Of a stretch of DNA of 64,000 nt, positions 1-10,660 are shown in pieces. This DNA comes from Nannochloropsis salina CCMP1776. Lineage: Eukaryota; Sar; Eustigmatophyceae; Eustigmatales; Monodopsidaceae. Within the stretch, counting starts at the first letter, position 1; the number at the start of each line of letters is the position of its first letter. The stretch is taken from NCBI GenBank assembly GCA_004565275.1, contig SDOX01000019.1, forward strand, positions 244,340 to 308,339, in the 5' to 3' direction. The notes beneath the pieces are model-generated. The model was given only the letters and a program-made list of their open reading frames with translations. It had not been told where the DNA came from and did no database searches. The position numbers were made by a program, and so were the translations under genes.

Positions 1-321
1 GCGTAATTCAGAAAATGATTGCGTATAAAGAAATTTGACATTTAATCTTTTGCGTCACCAACAGAGTACGAGATGAAAAGAACAAATACATTTATCTTGA
101 TTTTGCGAACCGGTCACTCGTGGCCCCGTTTGGGTCATAGAAGGGGTAGGGAGGGTTGATCCAGCCTTGATTTTTTTAAAAGCCTCTGAATCCCTCTTAC
201 GGATACGGAAGTGTATTACACAAATATTTGAGTGACAAGGTATCGCTGCCACTTGTCATAGCAATCAGTTATTGAAAGCAAGCATTCCTAGCTCTTCATC
301 ACGTTTTCTATCCCTTTTCTA
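1..321. other. intergenic, nothing recognised
   Basis: This stretch lies downstream of the minus-strand deaminase gene and runs to the window edge. It is moderately AT-rich. I see no convincing coding frame, RNA gene or repeat. It presumably holds the 3' untranslated region of the deaminase gene. Confidence 0.5.
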
Positions 322-1912
322 TCAAAGCGTTGCAGTATCGTCTACAGTCAAACTCAACAAACACGCCTTGGTTCCCACTGCGTCACAGCTCATCACTGAC
401 ATCTTCATAGGTCGACCAAACTGACGACCTATGAAATCCGGATCATCCACCCCGTCCAAATCGTCCGCCTCCTGCAGTGTCGCGTGTATCCACAGGTCTT
501 GCACCACTCCCGCCTTGACCGCCCGTTTCGCCCCCTCGGGACACAGCAACCAGAGGGCGGAGAGCAGCCCTAGGCCGTGCATATACTTTCCCACCGCCAG
601 TGGGTCCGTGGGCATGGCTATCACCTCGACACCGCGGCCCTCCAGCACCTCCACTGCTGCTTCTTGTCCGGCTATGCTGATGGTTAGTACCACCTTCCGC
701 ACACTCGCTTTCTTGTGTTTTGCCCACTCCACGGGCAGGGCACTCAGATCGTTCGCCAACACGATCCGAACTACCTCGTCCTGCAGGAGTCCGGCAGTCT
801 GCAGGGCCGCCACCGTTTGCAAGCCCTCTCCCTTCACGTTGAAATCGACCACAATCGCGTCGATCATCTCCAAGGCCTTCCCCCCGTCTCCGAGCTGGAC
901 TGTAGCGGGCGCCGGGCGGACAAAGTCCTGGCGCGAGTAGGTCAAGGGGAGGAAACCCAGGGGGGTCCCATGCTGTACCCGGTGCACGAAAGGCCGGTTC
1001 AATGCCTGACATTTCCCCTCCTCACAGCCCACCACCACCTCCACCCCATTGTCCGCCAGCCGGGCCAGGCCCTTGCCGCCAACGAGGGGGAAGGGATCGA
1101 CCATGCCCGCCACCACTTTCTTGATCCCGGCCTCCAACAATGCGTCAACGCATGGCGGCGTCTTTCCGTGATGGTTGCACGGCTCCAATGTCACGTAGAC
1201 CGTTCCCCCCCTGGCCCTGTCGCCTGCCTCCTTGAGGGCGAAGACCTCCGCGTGGGGTTGTCCGGCTTTGGGATGGAAGCCTTCTCCCACTACCACCCCT
1301 TCTTGGTCAAGTATCACGCAACCGACCACGGGGTTGGGTCGTGTTTTTCCAAGAGCCTGAGCGGCCAGATGCAAAGCACGGCGCATGTGTTTGCGGTCCG
1401 ATTCGGAGTACGAAGGTTCTTGTATCTCTGCCATTGACTCTTCGTCAACCTCCATTGTAAAAGCTACAGTCGGGTAGCGGGTGATATTCCGCAGTGCGAT
1501 AGAAGATAATAAAGTTGAGAATATCAGTGCGTGAGTTGATATTCATTGCCATGCAAGAGCGTGAGTTCACGTGTTAGACAGGGTTAGGGCCGGTCAGTTG
1601 AACACATTTGTTCGTCATTAGCCCCCGAGGGACATCTGATAAATCCCTTATGTTCGTGAGTAATCATGCCGGATCGCATTAGTTCAACATCCTGACGAAA
1701 AAAGTCGACACATACATACTTGAGGCAGCCAAAGCTAAGAAAGGGCGGAGCGGGTGACAAATTCGGCCGCCCTGGAAGGGCCTCTCCGTGTACTTAATTG
1801 GCCCAACCCGCTGACACAGGGCGTGCGAGGACAAGATGAAAGACGTAGCTGCCGGAAGGAGGAATACCAGAGCAAAAATTGGCACGCGATTATCCACCAA
1901 AAATTGCTTCAT
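322..1912 (-). CDS. PyrD-like riboflavin-pathway pyrimidine deaminase, plastid-type
   Basis: Family role: deaminates the 2,5-diamino-6-ribosylamino-pyrimidinone phosphate in riboflavin synthesis. The main exon (322-1463) has the zinc cytidine-deaminase motifs HAE (residues 68-70 counted from its ATG at 1455) and PCNHHGKTPPC (92-102). The C-terminal half covers the RibD reductase region but lacks the usual start of that domain, as in plant PyrD, which keeps only the deaminase. I propose a first exon, 1720-1912, encoding a signal-peptide-like leader (hydrophobic IFALVFLLPAATS, then a basic stretch). It ends in a GTATGT donor in phase 1, and the acceptor ACTGTAG just before the main exon is also phase 1. 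The intron is 256 bp (1464-1719) and the joined protein 444 aa. The leader suggests plastid import across a secondary-plastid envelope. The deaminase call is firm; the leader exon is inference. Confidence 0.8.
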
Positions 1913-2961
1913 ACAGCCCAGTTGCAGCGCAGCCCCCTCAACAGCAATGTGACGTGCGGTTCTGTGGTGGGCGTGGAGGTTTGTGAAATGTCGGGGCGAT
2001 AGTTACGCAGCGAATGTTCAGCGTGTCGACGACGATATAGGTTGTCAGATATCAGCTCCTGCCTCACACTGCATTTTCACGGCAGCTTTGTATCGTGAAG
2101 TCCTATTAGAATTACATGCCCTGCGGGCGACACCTAGCAAGTCCGGGTATTCTTTCTTGGTAGCTGGACCTCCAGCTGGAGAGAAGCTCAAAGCTTCACT
2201 CAATGCTCATGCTCATACGGCGTCTAGCACCAACGATTCCTTCAGTGACAAGCATGAGATCTACAGACACTCTGAGCGTCAAAGCATCGAGACGATGCTC
2301 TCATCCGCTTTCTAAGAGAAAATAAGTAGAACTTAAAGAAACCCGTAGAAATTAGATCGAGCGACCACGACCGATGACAAGAGAAATGATATGCTTTCGC
2401 GCTCCTTCCGCTTACTTTGATGTTCCCTTTTCTCTGAAGTGAGCGGTGATGCTGATGCTATTATGCACGTATTATGTCGAACAATATTCTAATTTTCGTG
2501 CCGGAATAAATTTTCTTACCCGCGATCCATCTCGTCTTTGACCGCTCGGGTTCAACCAGTTTTCCCATTTGCCTCACGTAGGACACAAGCAAAGCTTCCC
2601 TCTCCTCTCTCTTAAAAATATGCTGTCATTAAATCTTATGATGTAGGGGGCCCGTACTGCACACAGCTGTTCGCCAATGTCCGTCTTCTGACTGACGCTC
2701 GCCTTCTCTTCATAGATACATGCCTCTCGTCACTTCAATTTGAAATCTACACATCTTCCCAGTTGCCGTTTTTCTTTTTGATCTCGTAATGTAAGGCACA
2801 GTGCGGGCATGTAGATAGGAAAACTAGAACTCTAGGGGCACTTCTAAACACTGACACGCTTCTTTTGAAAGCTAACTTCTTCTTCCACAAATTCTGCCTC
2901 GTCGTCATCAATCTGTCCACAGCATGGACGATATCTTGCATCTAATCCCCCTCCACTAAGC
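1913..2961. other. intergenic: deaminase upstream region, desaturase downstream region
   Basis: Both flanking genes are on the minus strand, so this holds the deaminase promoter and the desaturase 3' end. Short open frames exist (for example 110 codons at 1983-2315 on the plus strand) but show no family resemblance or splice support. No RNA gene was recognised. Confidence 0.4.
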
Positions 2962-4335
2962 TTAGGCCCCCTTGATGTGTTCCTCCCCGCTGTCTTCATC
3001 GTCACTGGTCCTTGGGGTCGTCGCAGTCCAGTCCTCCCCCTCCTCCCGTAGCCCGGCCATCATCTCCCCCTTCCCGTCTACTGCTTTCTCGCCCCCCACC
3101 CACCGATTCCCCCTGAAGTTGTTACCCATATCGTTGTGCCGACACCCCAGTGCCTTCATGATGGGCAGGACACGGAAGGCGGTCACTTGCCTCAAGTAGA
3201 AGGGTTGCCGGGTGACAAAATGGTGAATGATGTGGGTAGCTCCAAAGTTGAAGCAGAAAAGTTGAAATGGCCAGAGTAAGGGATGGTCCAAGATTTGAGT
3301 TTGGAAGAAAACGTCGCGCTCCGGGATGTCTCCGTAGTAGTGGCAGTAGGTGCTGATGATGACCAGGCACGACTGGCGGAGGACGTTGGGAAAGTTGACG
3401 GCCGCGTTGTACAAAAAGAGGGCAGGCAGGATCCGTTGAGAGAGAAGACCGTGCAGAGGCGCGGAGAGCACGCCTGCCTTGACCAGGGCCGCGTCCCCGC
3501 CCAAGGCGCAGATCAGGTGCACGAGCATCGCGGCGGTCGAGAGGACGATCACGGGGGAGTTGCTGAGGACCAGGTTGACCCGAGAGAACTCAGGATCGTC
3601 CCGGGCAATGTCGTTCGCCACCAGCAGGGTCCCCGCGGGGGTCAGTGTGACGAGCAGGCGTTTGGGCGACCACCACCGAAGGCCCAAGCCGATCAGGCGC
3701 TCCTCCACATCATTGACCTGCCCGCTGTACTGGTGGTGCCGGAGGTGGTAGTACTTGCGCCACCACGGAGACGCGTTCGACTTGATCAGCCAGATGCCCA
3801 TGAACATCACGTGCTGTACCCACGGTTGCCGCTTGAAATACAGCTCGTGGATCAGGTCGTGCTCCATCTCATGCAAGAGGGAGATAGCCAAGGCATTCAC
3901 GACCATCAACACAGGTAGGCTCAACCCTCCCGTCCACCACGCGAATGTGGCTACTCCCCAGACCACCCACGACCCCATATAAATGGCTAGGCCCACAACG
4001 CTCTGCCAGTGCTCGCCCAAGGGGAAGGGGTAAGCTGCACGGAGGCGTTTATCCTCGGCACGGATGGCATCTCGAATCGTCTTGACCTTGCCTGCTTCTT
4101 GACTAAGGTGAGAGATACCGGTGGGACTGGCGGATCGCTTCTCCGAGCTGACGGTCGTCGCGCCTTTGCCTGTGCCGATGTGAGCGATCGGGCTGTTTGT
4201 GAGAGAGAGGCCTGCTATTTTCTGTTCACTTGTCACGCAATCTGGCATGTGAGCCCTCATTAAAAACGGTGATGAATGTATGAAGCTCCATAAGATGTGT
4301 GCAGACGACAGAGAGTGAAAAAATGTCTTTCGCAT
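2962..4335 (-). CDS. membrane fatty-acid desaturase-family protein
   Basis: A 457-residue member of the integral-membrane fatty acid desaturase/hydroxylase superfamily, which uses a di-iron centre bound by three histidine clusters. All three are visible: H155-H159-H163 (HEMEHDLIH), H197/H200/H201 (HLRHH) and H368/H371/H372 (HIIHH). Hydrophobic helices flank them at about 110-155, 171-185, 255-280 and 300-365. The first 95 residues are Ser/Thr-rich and hydrophobic at the very start, so a targeting role is possible. The C-terminal 40 residues are acidic and charged. There is no fused cytochrome b5 domain. The substrate (acyl lipid, sphingolipid, alkane or other) cannot be told from sequence alone. 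The ATG at 4335 is the first in frame. No intron is needed. Confidence 0.8.
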   Translation of the reverse strand: MRKTFFHSLSSAHILWSFIHSSPFLMRAHMPDCVTSEQKIAGLSLTNSPIAHIGTGKGATTVSSEKRSASPTGISHLSQEAGKVKTIRDAIRAEDKRLRAAYPFPLGEHWQSVVGLAIYMGSWVVWGVATFAWWTGGLSLPVLMVVNALAISLLHEMEHDLIHELYFKRQPWVQHVMFMGIWLIKSNASPWWRKYYHLRHHQYSGQVNDVEERLIGLGLRWWSPKRLLVTLTPAGTLLVANDIARDDPEFSRVNLVLSNSPVIVLSTAAMLVHLICALGGDAALVKAGVLSAPLHGLLSQRILPALFLYNAAVNFPNVLRQSCLVIISTYCHYYGDIPERDVFFQTQILDHPLLWPFQLFCFNFGATHIIHHFVTRQPFYLRQVTAFRVLPIMKALGCRHNDMGNNFRGNRWVGGEKAVDGKGEMMAGLREEGEDWTATTPRTSDDEDSGEEHIKGA

Positions 4336-5926
4336 CTTGCTGACGTGGACGTCTGTGTCGGAACATCAGAGCCACAAAGTCTTGGAAATGTATGCCACAA
4401 ACATGGGGAACAGTTTTACACTTCCGCAGGTCCATCCACTAAGTGGGATTCATCTCCTTTATGACCAAGGAAATGTGGAGATAAAACGAACATCCGTCTA
4501 CAAGGCACAAAAATTGAGTAGCAATTTGCTCCATACAGCGTCGGCTTACTCACGTGCGGGGTCCAGCAGCTTAGACTTCGTCGTCTTCTGCGACTCTGGT
4601 AGTTGGCGCTGTTTTAGCTCAGCATTTGGCGTCATCTGTCAGGCGAATTTTGTGCTCTTGATTGCGATTGACTTTATGCACGGCTGTTTCTTAGTCTCTT
4701 GCTCGTTCCGCTCACTCACTCTTGCGAGAGCAGCAACGGAGACAAGAGCAGGAACAACAAAGTTTGTGTTCCAAACGAGCCACAATCTATACGCACACAG
4801 AGTCTGTGGAATAAAGAATTGTTGAAGAGACGTTAAAGCATCCGTAGTGCATCGAGAAAAGTGGCGAGAAAGCAAATAGTGATTGGGCGTGTTTGAAAAA
4901 TGAGAGGAGCTCGTGGCAGGAGCGGGCAAAATGGCACTACCACCGCCACACGGCTGTACTACAGAAAGATGCGGCCAGGACACAACGCACGCAAACACAG
5001 ATCTATGGAAAGACATTTTGACTGCTGTTTTGCGCCTGTGTGCCCAAGATAGGCCCCCAACAGTCCAGTGGGTTCCTTGACACGGGTCCCCAGACGTTAA
5101 GGCAACGACAAATTTGTGCGCAGGGGCTCGCTAGGACTCTCGAGCGATGGGACTTCCCAACCGCAATATTACTGTGCGGAGCCCGCCACGGCCTCCGGGA
5201 GCATAGGAAGTGTGAAATTTTCCCTGAGTGCTACCAATTGCACTGGGTGAGCCTAGAAATAGAAAACAGCGACTGTCACGCTAATTTGTTGTTGCCAGAG
5301 ACGGTTTCTTTGCTTCCTCTTCCTATAGCGGAAGCCTTACTCCGGGTAGCTTTTTTGGCGACGACCATGTGGATGGTCCAGTTTGCCCACATACAACGAT
5401 TGAAAGCGACGTGAAGATACTCATATAGATAATCTAGGCGTCATTATGCATAGAATGTGGTATTTATTTTTCTTGTTTATTCCATAACCCAGTTCAACGT
5501 TCTCCATGAGATTTTCTCGCTGCAAACGGGACTGCACGCAAACTTTTTGACGCTAAGCGGCCGGTCGACCGAAATTTGTGATCACTCCACCATGGCATGT
5601 TGTTGAGTAACGTGATTCAGATCCTTTTGTTCTCTGTTAGGTCGTTGTAATATTTTTTTCTTCAAAAAATGGTGGATTAATAGCTGTCCTTCCCAAAAAT
5701 TCGAATTAGTACAGCAACTGACACAGTGCCAGCGCAAGGTCTGGCAGAAGCGCAGTGTAACGATCATCTGCAGCACAACCATGCAACCAATCATTTTGCT
5801 AAGTTGTCATCCCTTTATCTCCACCATTGAAGCATATTTACGTCAGTTTCCGTTTGTTTTTCTTGTCCGACCTCTTCTTCCCATCTCATATCAATGAGGA
5901 CCTGACCCAACTTCTCCCTCCCACTT
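4336..5926. other. intergenic between desaturase and NASP-like gene
   Basis: About 1.6 kb holding the desaturase promoter and the 3' end of the next minus-strand gene. Open frames of 125-162 codons occur on both strands but overlap one another, have no recognisable domain and look like chance. No RNA gene or repeat was recognised. Confidence 0.4.
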
Positions 5927-7498
5927 TTACTCAAACCGGGCTTCCTTGGAAACGGGCAATTCAGCAGGTCCCTCAGTTTGCTCGGTGACCAATCTTTTCT
6001 TCGGACTCATCTTTTCCTCGCTCAGGGGCTCTAGATCATTTTTCTTTGCCTCCATCTTCCCAGCGGCCGCTACTGAGAGACCAGCAGATGGTTCACGGGG
6101 AGAAGAAGAGGCGGTGGGGCCCAGAGACTTAGTCTTTTTCTTCACCGCCATAACATTAACAGCCGCGGTGGTAGCAACCGAAGCCTGGCCTCCGTCCAAG
6201 GTGCGCGGTCCCATCTTTTCACTCTGACCCTTCAAGTGTGCGGCTCCGCCGCCACTCCCATTGCTGCTAATTCCTTTTGCTTCCCCATGAGCCGCAGGTG
6301 GCCCTAGCGAGGAGGCAAGTGGTTGCCCGAACCCAATCGTAGTCACCGGGCCCGGCGCCTTGGCAACAGAGCCCGCCGCCGACAGCTCTTGCCTCGTCGC
6401 TTCGATCGTCTCCCGCAGCTCCGCTAGAATCTCTTCGAATTCCTTCAAGTCCTCTGCCGGCGTGGACTTGGGCGGCGGAGGCGGAGACTTGACTGCGTCC
6501 TCGCCCTCTTTTCGCCCCTCCTTCGGAAAGCTCGACCCATCCTCTTCTCCATCCCCAAGTTTTCCCGCCGTGGCGGCTGCCTTTCGGGCCTTCTCCACTA
6601 GGATTTCGAATACGCGTGCGCATTGAATATAGTGCTCCAGCGCCTTGGACTTCAAAGTCACGGCCTGCTCCTCTTCCACGGACGCGTATATGTACATCAT
6701 GGCCAGTTGGTAGTGCAGATCGGCAATCACACGGCTATCTTCGTCACAGACCTTTCCATAAATCTCCAGACTCCGAAGGTAATCGTCCACGGCCTGTGTA
6801 AAGTTGCCGTTGGCTTTTTGCAAGTCACCCAAGCGCAAGTAGACCTCTCCCAGTTTCAGGGGGTCCACCATGTCCTCGTGCTTGTGGTAGATCACACGGG
6901 ACGCCTCCAGGTTCTCCCAAGCCACCTCCAAATCGTCTTGTACGTCTTCTGGGATGCCTACTTTCGTGATTTCCCCCCCCGAGTCCCCATCCTCGTAAGC
7001 AGTCTCCCCGATGGCCTTGCTAGACACCGTGGCAGCTGCCTTTTTACAAGATGCACCCCCTGCCATTGCCACACCATTGTTACTGCTGTTAGCCACATTA
7101 CTTGAAGATGTGGCCGCCGCATCGGAGGTTGACCCCTGACCTTCGCATTCCTCCTCCGCCTCTTCCTCGCCTTCCTCCTCCTCTCCCACCTTCTCCTTCG
7201 CGGCAGTCATGGCAGCTCCAAACAAGTCAACGGACTCTTCCGCCTTACTAAGGAGGGCATCGCCATATGCAAAGTACACCGGAGCCGCGGCGAGAGACAC
7301 ATCGTCCTCGCTGGCAGCAAGGGCAACGCAGGAGCCTAGGAACTCAAGCGCTTCGTCAAACTGTCCTCGTTTGCACAAAGCCACTCCTTGTTTATACCGA
7401 GGGTCTTCCAGCACGGCCGCCAATCTTTCTTGTGGAGTATCCTTTTTGTCACTGACAGCAGACGAAGCTGCATGGGCGGTGGTGGAAGAGGAAGCCAT
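5927..7498 (-). CDS. NASP/Hif1/Sim3-type histone chaperone (SHNi-TPR)
   Basis: A 523-residue protein with the layout of the NASP family, which binds histone H3 or H3-H4 in the nucleus through TPR repeats interrupted by an acidic tract. TPR-like helices lie at about 33-95, followed by a Glu-rich run at 104-120 and low-complexity sequence. The SHNi-TPR block is at about 186-305 and includes LGEVYLRLGDLQKANGNFTQ at 216-235 and YQLAMMYIYAS at 263-273. A coiled-coil stretch lies at about 340-372. The last 110 residues are disordered and contain basic clusters (KKKTK; SPKKR) that suit nuclear import. The ATG at 7498 is clear and the gene is intronless. It is head-to-head with the caprin-like gene at 490 bp. 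The family call is strong; partners are inferred. Confidence 0.8.
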   Translation of the reverse strand: MASSSTTAHAASSAVSDKKDTPQERLAAVLEDPRYKQGVALCKRGQFDEALEFLGSCVALAASEDDVSLAAAPVYFAYGDALLSKAEESVDLFGAAMTAAKEKVGEEEEGEEEAEEECEGQGSTSDAAATSSSNVANSSNNGVAMAGGASCKKAAATVSSKAIGETAYEDGDSGGEITKVGIPEDVQDDLEVAWENLEASRVIYHKHEDMVDPLKLGEVYLRLGDLQKANGNFTQAVDDYLRSLEIYGKVCDEDSRVIADLHYQLAMMYIYASVEEEQAVTLKSKALEHYIQCARVFEILVEKARKAAATAGKLGDGEEDGSSFPKEGRKEGEDAVKSPPPPPKSTPAEDLKEFEEILAELRETIEATRQELSAAGSVAKAPGPVTTIGFGQPLASSLGPPAAHGEAKGISSNGSGGGAAHLKGQSEKMGPRTLDGGQASVATTAAVNVMAVKKKTKSLGPTASSSPREPSAGLSVAAAGKMEAKKNDLEPLSEEKMSPKKRLVTEQTEGPAELPVSKEARFE

Positions 7499-7988
7499 TT
7501 GTTCCTATAGAAAAAGGAGGGAAAAAGAAACCACAGAAGAGCGGGTTGTAGCGGGGAGGAGGTAAAAACGCGACACGACCCGGCAAAGCACACGATCAAC
7601 TCGGAAACGACATGCACATTTCCCGCGAGGACAGCTACATGGCGCAAGAGCATGCGTGCCGCACAAATGGCTCACGCGGCATGCGTATGCGGGGACTTTC
7701 GCTCGCTTTCGAGAGGGCAAGGGGGAAAGAGAGGAATAAGGCGGAAAACGAAAAGCGCGCATGGGTGGAAGACGCGAGACACCCGACGCATTGCTTGCTC
7801 AATGGAACCATGGTTCCACGTTTTCTGCCAGCGTCTGTGACTTTCGTGGGCCGCTGTCTGTGGTCATCAACGCGGTGAAGGTGGTCGATTTGACAACGTT
7901 GCGTGAAATTTAGTGATCACCCCTCCGTTTCCTTAATGCCCTTCCTTACCACAGGACAAATTTTCAACGCCCAATAATTTCACTTTCC
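7499..7988. promoter_or_regulatory. divergent promoter region, NASP-like and caprin-like genes
   Basis: The starts of two outward-facing genes lie 490 bp apart, so both promoters must be here. I could not pick a core promoter element with confidence. Confidence 0.5.
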
Positions 7989-10070
7989 ATGAGCATCGAG
8001 GATCATCCCCGCCAGCAGCATAACAACCAACAACACCCTCAGCGTCAGGGTCAATTGCACGATGCACAATCGCGTCCGCAGGGGCACCGTAGGGACCAGC
8101 AGGCGCACGCGAAGAAGGTCAGTGGTGTTCCTGGCGGGCATGCGACCTTGCCGATGAAGAAGAAAAACGGACCTTCTAGAGTCCACAATCAAAGAGCGCC
8201 GGTCATTCAAGCGGAAGAGCATTCCCTTGGTGCTGATGTATCTGAAACAGCAGTCCCAACCCCCTCGGTGGCTGCCGCACTGAAGCCGAAGCAAAAACGT
8301 CAGCCTCCGCAATCGCAGCAACACTCCACGCAGCAATCAGAACCTCAACAGCAAGAAGGGGAAAAGAAAAAAGCGCTTGCAACGGACAGTGCCTCTGGGT
8401 CGCTCTCTTCGGGGGCTCGGGTGGCCGAAAAGGAGGAAAGCCCATTCGTACTGGTATTGACCAAAAAGACGCGGGCCTTGAAGAAGAAGTTGGACAGGAT
8501 TAAGGCACTCGAGGAGGCGCGGGACGACCAGAAAAAAGCTGCGATCCTGAATGAAGAGCAAATGGCCCTTGTGGCATCCAAAGAGGGCTTGCAGCGAAGC
8601 TTACATGAAACCGAGGGAATTAAGGCTGCCCTGATGGATGTGGCCAAGGAGGAAGAAGTCAAGCTGGCTGCCCGCCACGTGGAAGAGGAGAAGAAAGTCG
8701 CCCTTCACAAGAATCAGCATCTGCAGCAAAAGCACAAGCTCCAACAGCTGCAACAGCAGGAGGCCAAGCTTCAGCTGGAAGTGGTCGAGCAACAGAAGGA
8801 GATCGAGCGGCAAAAGGCAGCTGTTCACGTCGCCAGAGAGGAGGCTGCCAGGGCCTCTGACGCGGCTGCCGCTGCCACCCCTCCTCTGCATTTGATCATG
8901 GAGCAAGTGGAGCGTCTCTTCCGAGTCATTCACGTGTATCGGTCCTGTCTTGAGATGAACACGCCTGCTAACCAGCTCCTGGGCCTCGACGTCTTCGCCA
9001 AAGTCTTGCTAGGGCAAGCCTCTCCTTCTGAGGCGTCCTTCGACGCCAAACTGGAGCACGCGGTCAAGTGGGCAGGCCACTATTTGATTGCCAGGTCCCT
9101 TCCACCGGGCCCAGGCGCGACGGAGGCTGGACTCGTGGTGCAAGAGGAAGCTAAGCGGCTGGAATTTGCCCCCGGCATGACTGTGGGTGCGATGGAAGCG
9201 CATTTGAAGCACTTGCTGGGCCGCTTTACCCAGCCGAAACCTGCGTCCGTGCCAGCGTTCCCCCCTTCTCCTGCATCTGGGCCTCCTGTTCCTGTCCAGG
9301 CGATGGCCGGCCTTTCCATTAAGGAGGAGAAGGGCAGCCCTAGGAGAAGGGAGGCGTCGTGGGAGTTGGTGGAGGCACCGAACCAGGAAGAGGTGCGGCA
9401 GCACCTAGCTTTGCAGGCGATTCTGCAAAAGCGTGAGCAGGATGAGGCGCTGGGACCAGATGTCAAGAGGGAGGAGGGAGGCGGGGAGGGTGCGGATGGG
9501 AATTCCTCCCTGCCGTTAGGAAGGCTGGTCAGTCCCACGGGAGACAAGGGACGCCCGGTAGAGGACGGCTTTCAGAAGCAGAACACACTCACCGGACCTG
9601 GTAAGCGGACGCAACCGCGCACCTATCACAAGCCTTCCCGATCCCATGGTCCTCAATCGCGCCGAGCTATGCGCGGGGAGAATGCCGCCACAGTCAACGG
9701 TGGCACTGACACACTGGTAGATGCTGTCGCTATCGCGGCCTCTGCGGAAAGCTCCATGGCAGGCGTGCAGACTCTGACAGCTGTGGGGCCTGTCGCTACG
9801 CGCAAGACGGACGCTGGGAACCAGGTCTCGAAACAAAATGCCATTAAGAAGGAGGCAAAGGCTACAGGAAACGTAGGGGCCGACCCTGCTGGTTACGGGG
9901 GAAACGGACCTCGGCGGGGTCCCCGAAGGACGGGAGGTCAAGGAGGAGGTCGGGGACAGGGCGGGATGAAGAAACATGGGGGCGGAAATAAAAGAGAAGG
10001 CATTGCCTCGACACCGTACGTTCCACACGCCCCACAGACCACCACTGGCTCGGGGAATCTCGGGCATTAG
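7989..10070 (+). CDS. caprin-like coiled-coil protein with RGG-type C-terminus
   Basis: A 693-residue intronless protein. Residues 1-130 are rich in Gln, His and Lys. A highly charged coiled coil follows (about 150-300), opening with KKTRALKKKLDRI (159-171) and LNEEQ (187-191). That pattern of basic helix, a short gap, LN-x-EQ and then a Lys/Glu helix resembles the N-terminal homology region of animal caprins. A compact helical region lies at 300-424, then a long disordered Pro/Gly/Ser region, and the tail (about 643-680) has repeated RG/GG steps (RRGPRRTGGQGGGRGQGG) typical of RNA-binding RGG boxes. I infer an RNA-granule or translation-linked role. Other coiled-coil proteins could give a similar look, so a profile search is needed to settle the family. 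Confidence 0.5.
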   Translation: MSIEDHPRQQHNNQQHPQRQGQLHDAQSRPQGHRRDQQAHAKKVSGVPGGHATLPMKKKNGPSRVHNQRAPVIQAEEHSLGADVSETAVPTPSVAAALKPKQKRQPPQSQQHSTQQSEPQQQEGEKKKALATDSASGSLSSGARVAEKEESPFVLVLTKKTRALKKKLDRIKALEEARDDQKKAAILNEEQMALVASKEGLQRSLHETEGIKAALMDVAKEEEVKLAARHVEEEKKVALHKNQHLQQKHKLQQLQQQEAKLQLEVVEQQKEIERQKAAVHVAREEAARASDAAAAATPPLHLIMEQVERLFRVIHVYRSCLEMNTPANQLLGLDVFAKVLLGQASPSEASFDAKLEHAVKWAGHYLIARSLPPGPGATEAGLVVQEEAKRLEFAPGMTVGAMEAHLKHLLGRFTQPKPASVPAFPPSPASGPPVPVQAMAGLSIKEEKGSPRRREASWELVEAPNQEEVRQHLALQAILQKREQDEALGPDVKREEGGGEGADGNSSLPLGRLVSPTGDKGRPVEDGFQKQNTLTGPGKRTQPRTYHKPSRSHGPQSRRAMRGENAATVNGGTDTLVDAVAIAASAESSMAGVQTLTAVGPVATRKTDAGNQVSKQNAIKKEAKATGNVGADPAGYGGNGPRRGPRRTGGQGGGRGQGGMKKHGGGNKREGIASTPYVPHAPQTTTGSGNLGH

Positions 10071-10660
10071 GGGGGAAAAAGACCGATACGGTTGCCGGCC
10101 TGGATAGGATGTCATACGATAGTGTGCAAAATCGAAGCGCGACAAGGCGATGGCAGATAAAATGCTGGGGATCACACCGGACATGGTCGCAGGTGTGGCG
10201 GTGAGGCAACGACGGGGGTTGAAAACCGGCGAAAAGAAAGCAACATGCAAATTTACATCATGCACAAGTAGTAAAGGAGCGAGATGAGAGGAAGATCGAA
10301 CCCCATAGTGTTTTTCTTGAGACGAGGGATGCTGCGGAAGAACTCGTCAGCAGGGTCAACTCTGTGATTGCAGAGACCCTGGAGAAGAGTTCGCGTCCAC
10401 TTGTCACTTCCGGCACCCACCTACCTCTCCATAAGACAATTGCATATGAGGAAGGGGGAGAAAAGGACGTGACATTTTTAGGTCCACTTGCTAGGGACGG
10501 CCGTGGTAACGAGTAGGCCTTGACCAACGAGCGAAGAGTAAAGCAATTAAAACACGCGCGTCTAGATCCTCGCGACGGGCTTGTTGACTCGACGTTCAGT
10601 CTCATGGATTTGTTGCCTTTGCCTTGTAATCTGACTTGACGGTCATCGGACCTATCGAAA
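10071..10660. other. convergent intergenic region
   Basis: 3' ends of the caprin-like gene (+) and the At5g03900-like gene (-) face each other here. No gene or RNA was recognised. Frames of 115-250 codons cross it on the minus strand but are overlapped by the caprin-like coding region and carry no domain. Confidence 0.4.

Noticed and set aside
1983-2315. 110-codon open frame on the plus strand
   Set aside because: No domain, no splice partner, and it lies antisense to the flanking gene order.
2540-2580. GGGTTCAACC, like a tRNA B box
   Set aside because: No A box at the right distance and no acceptor-stem pairing.
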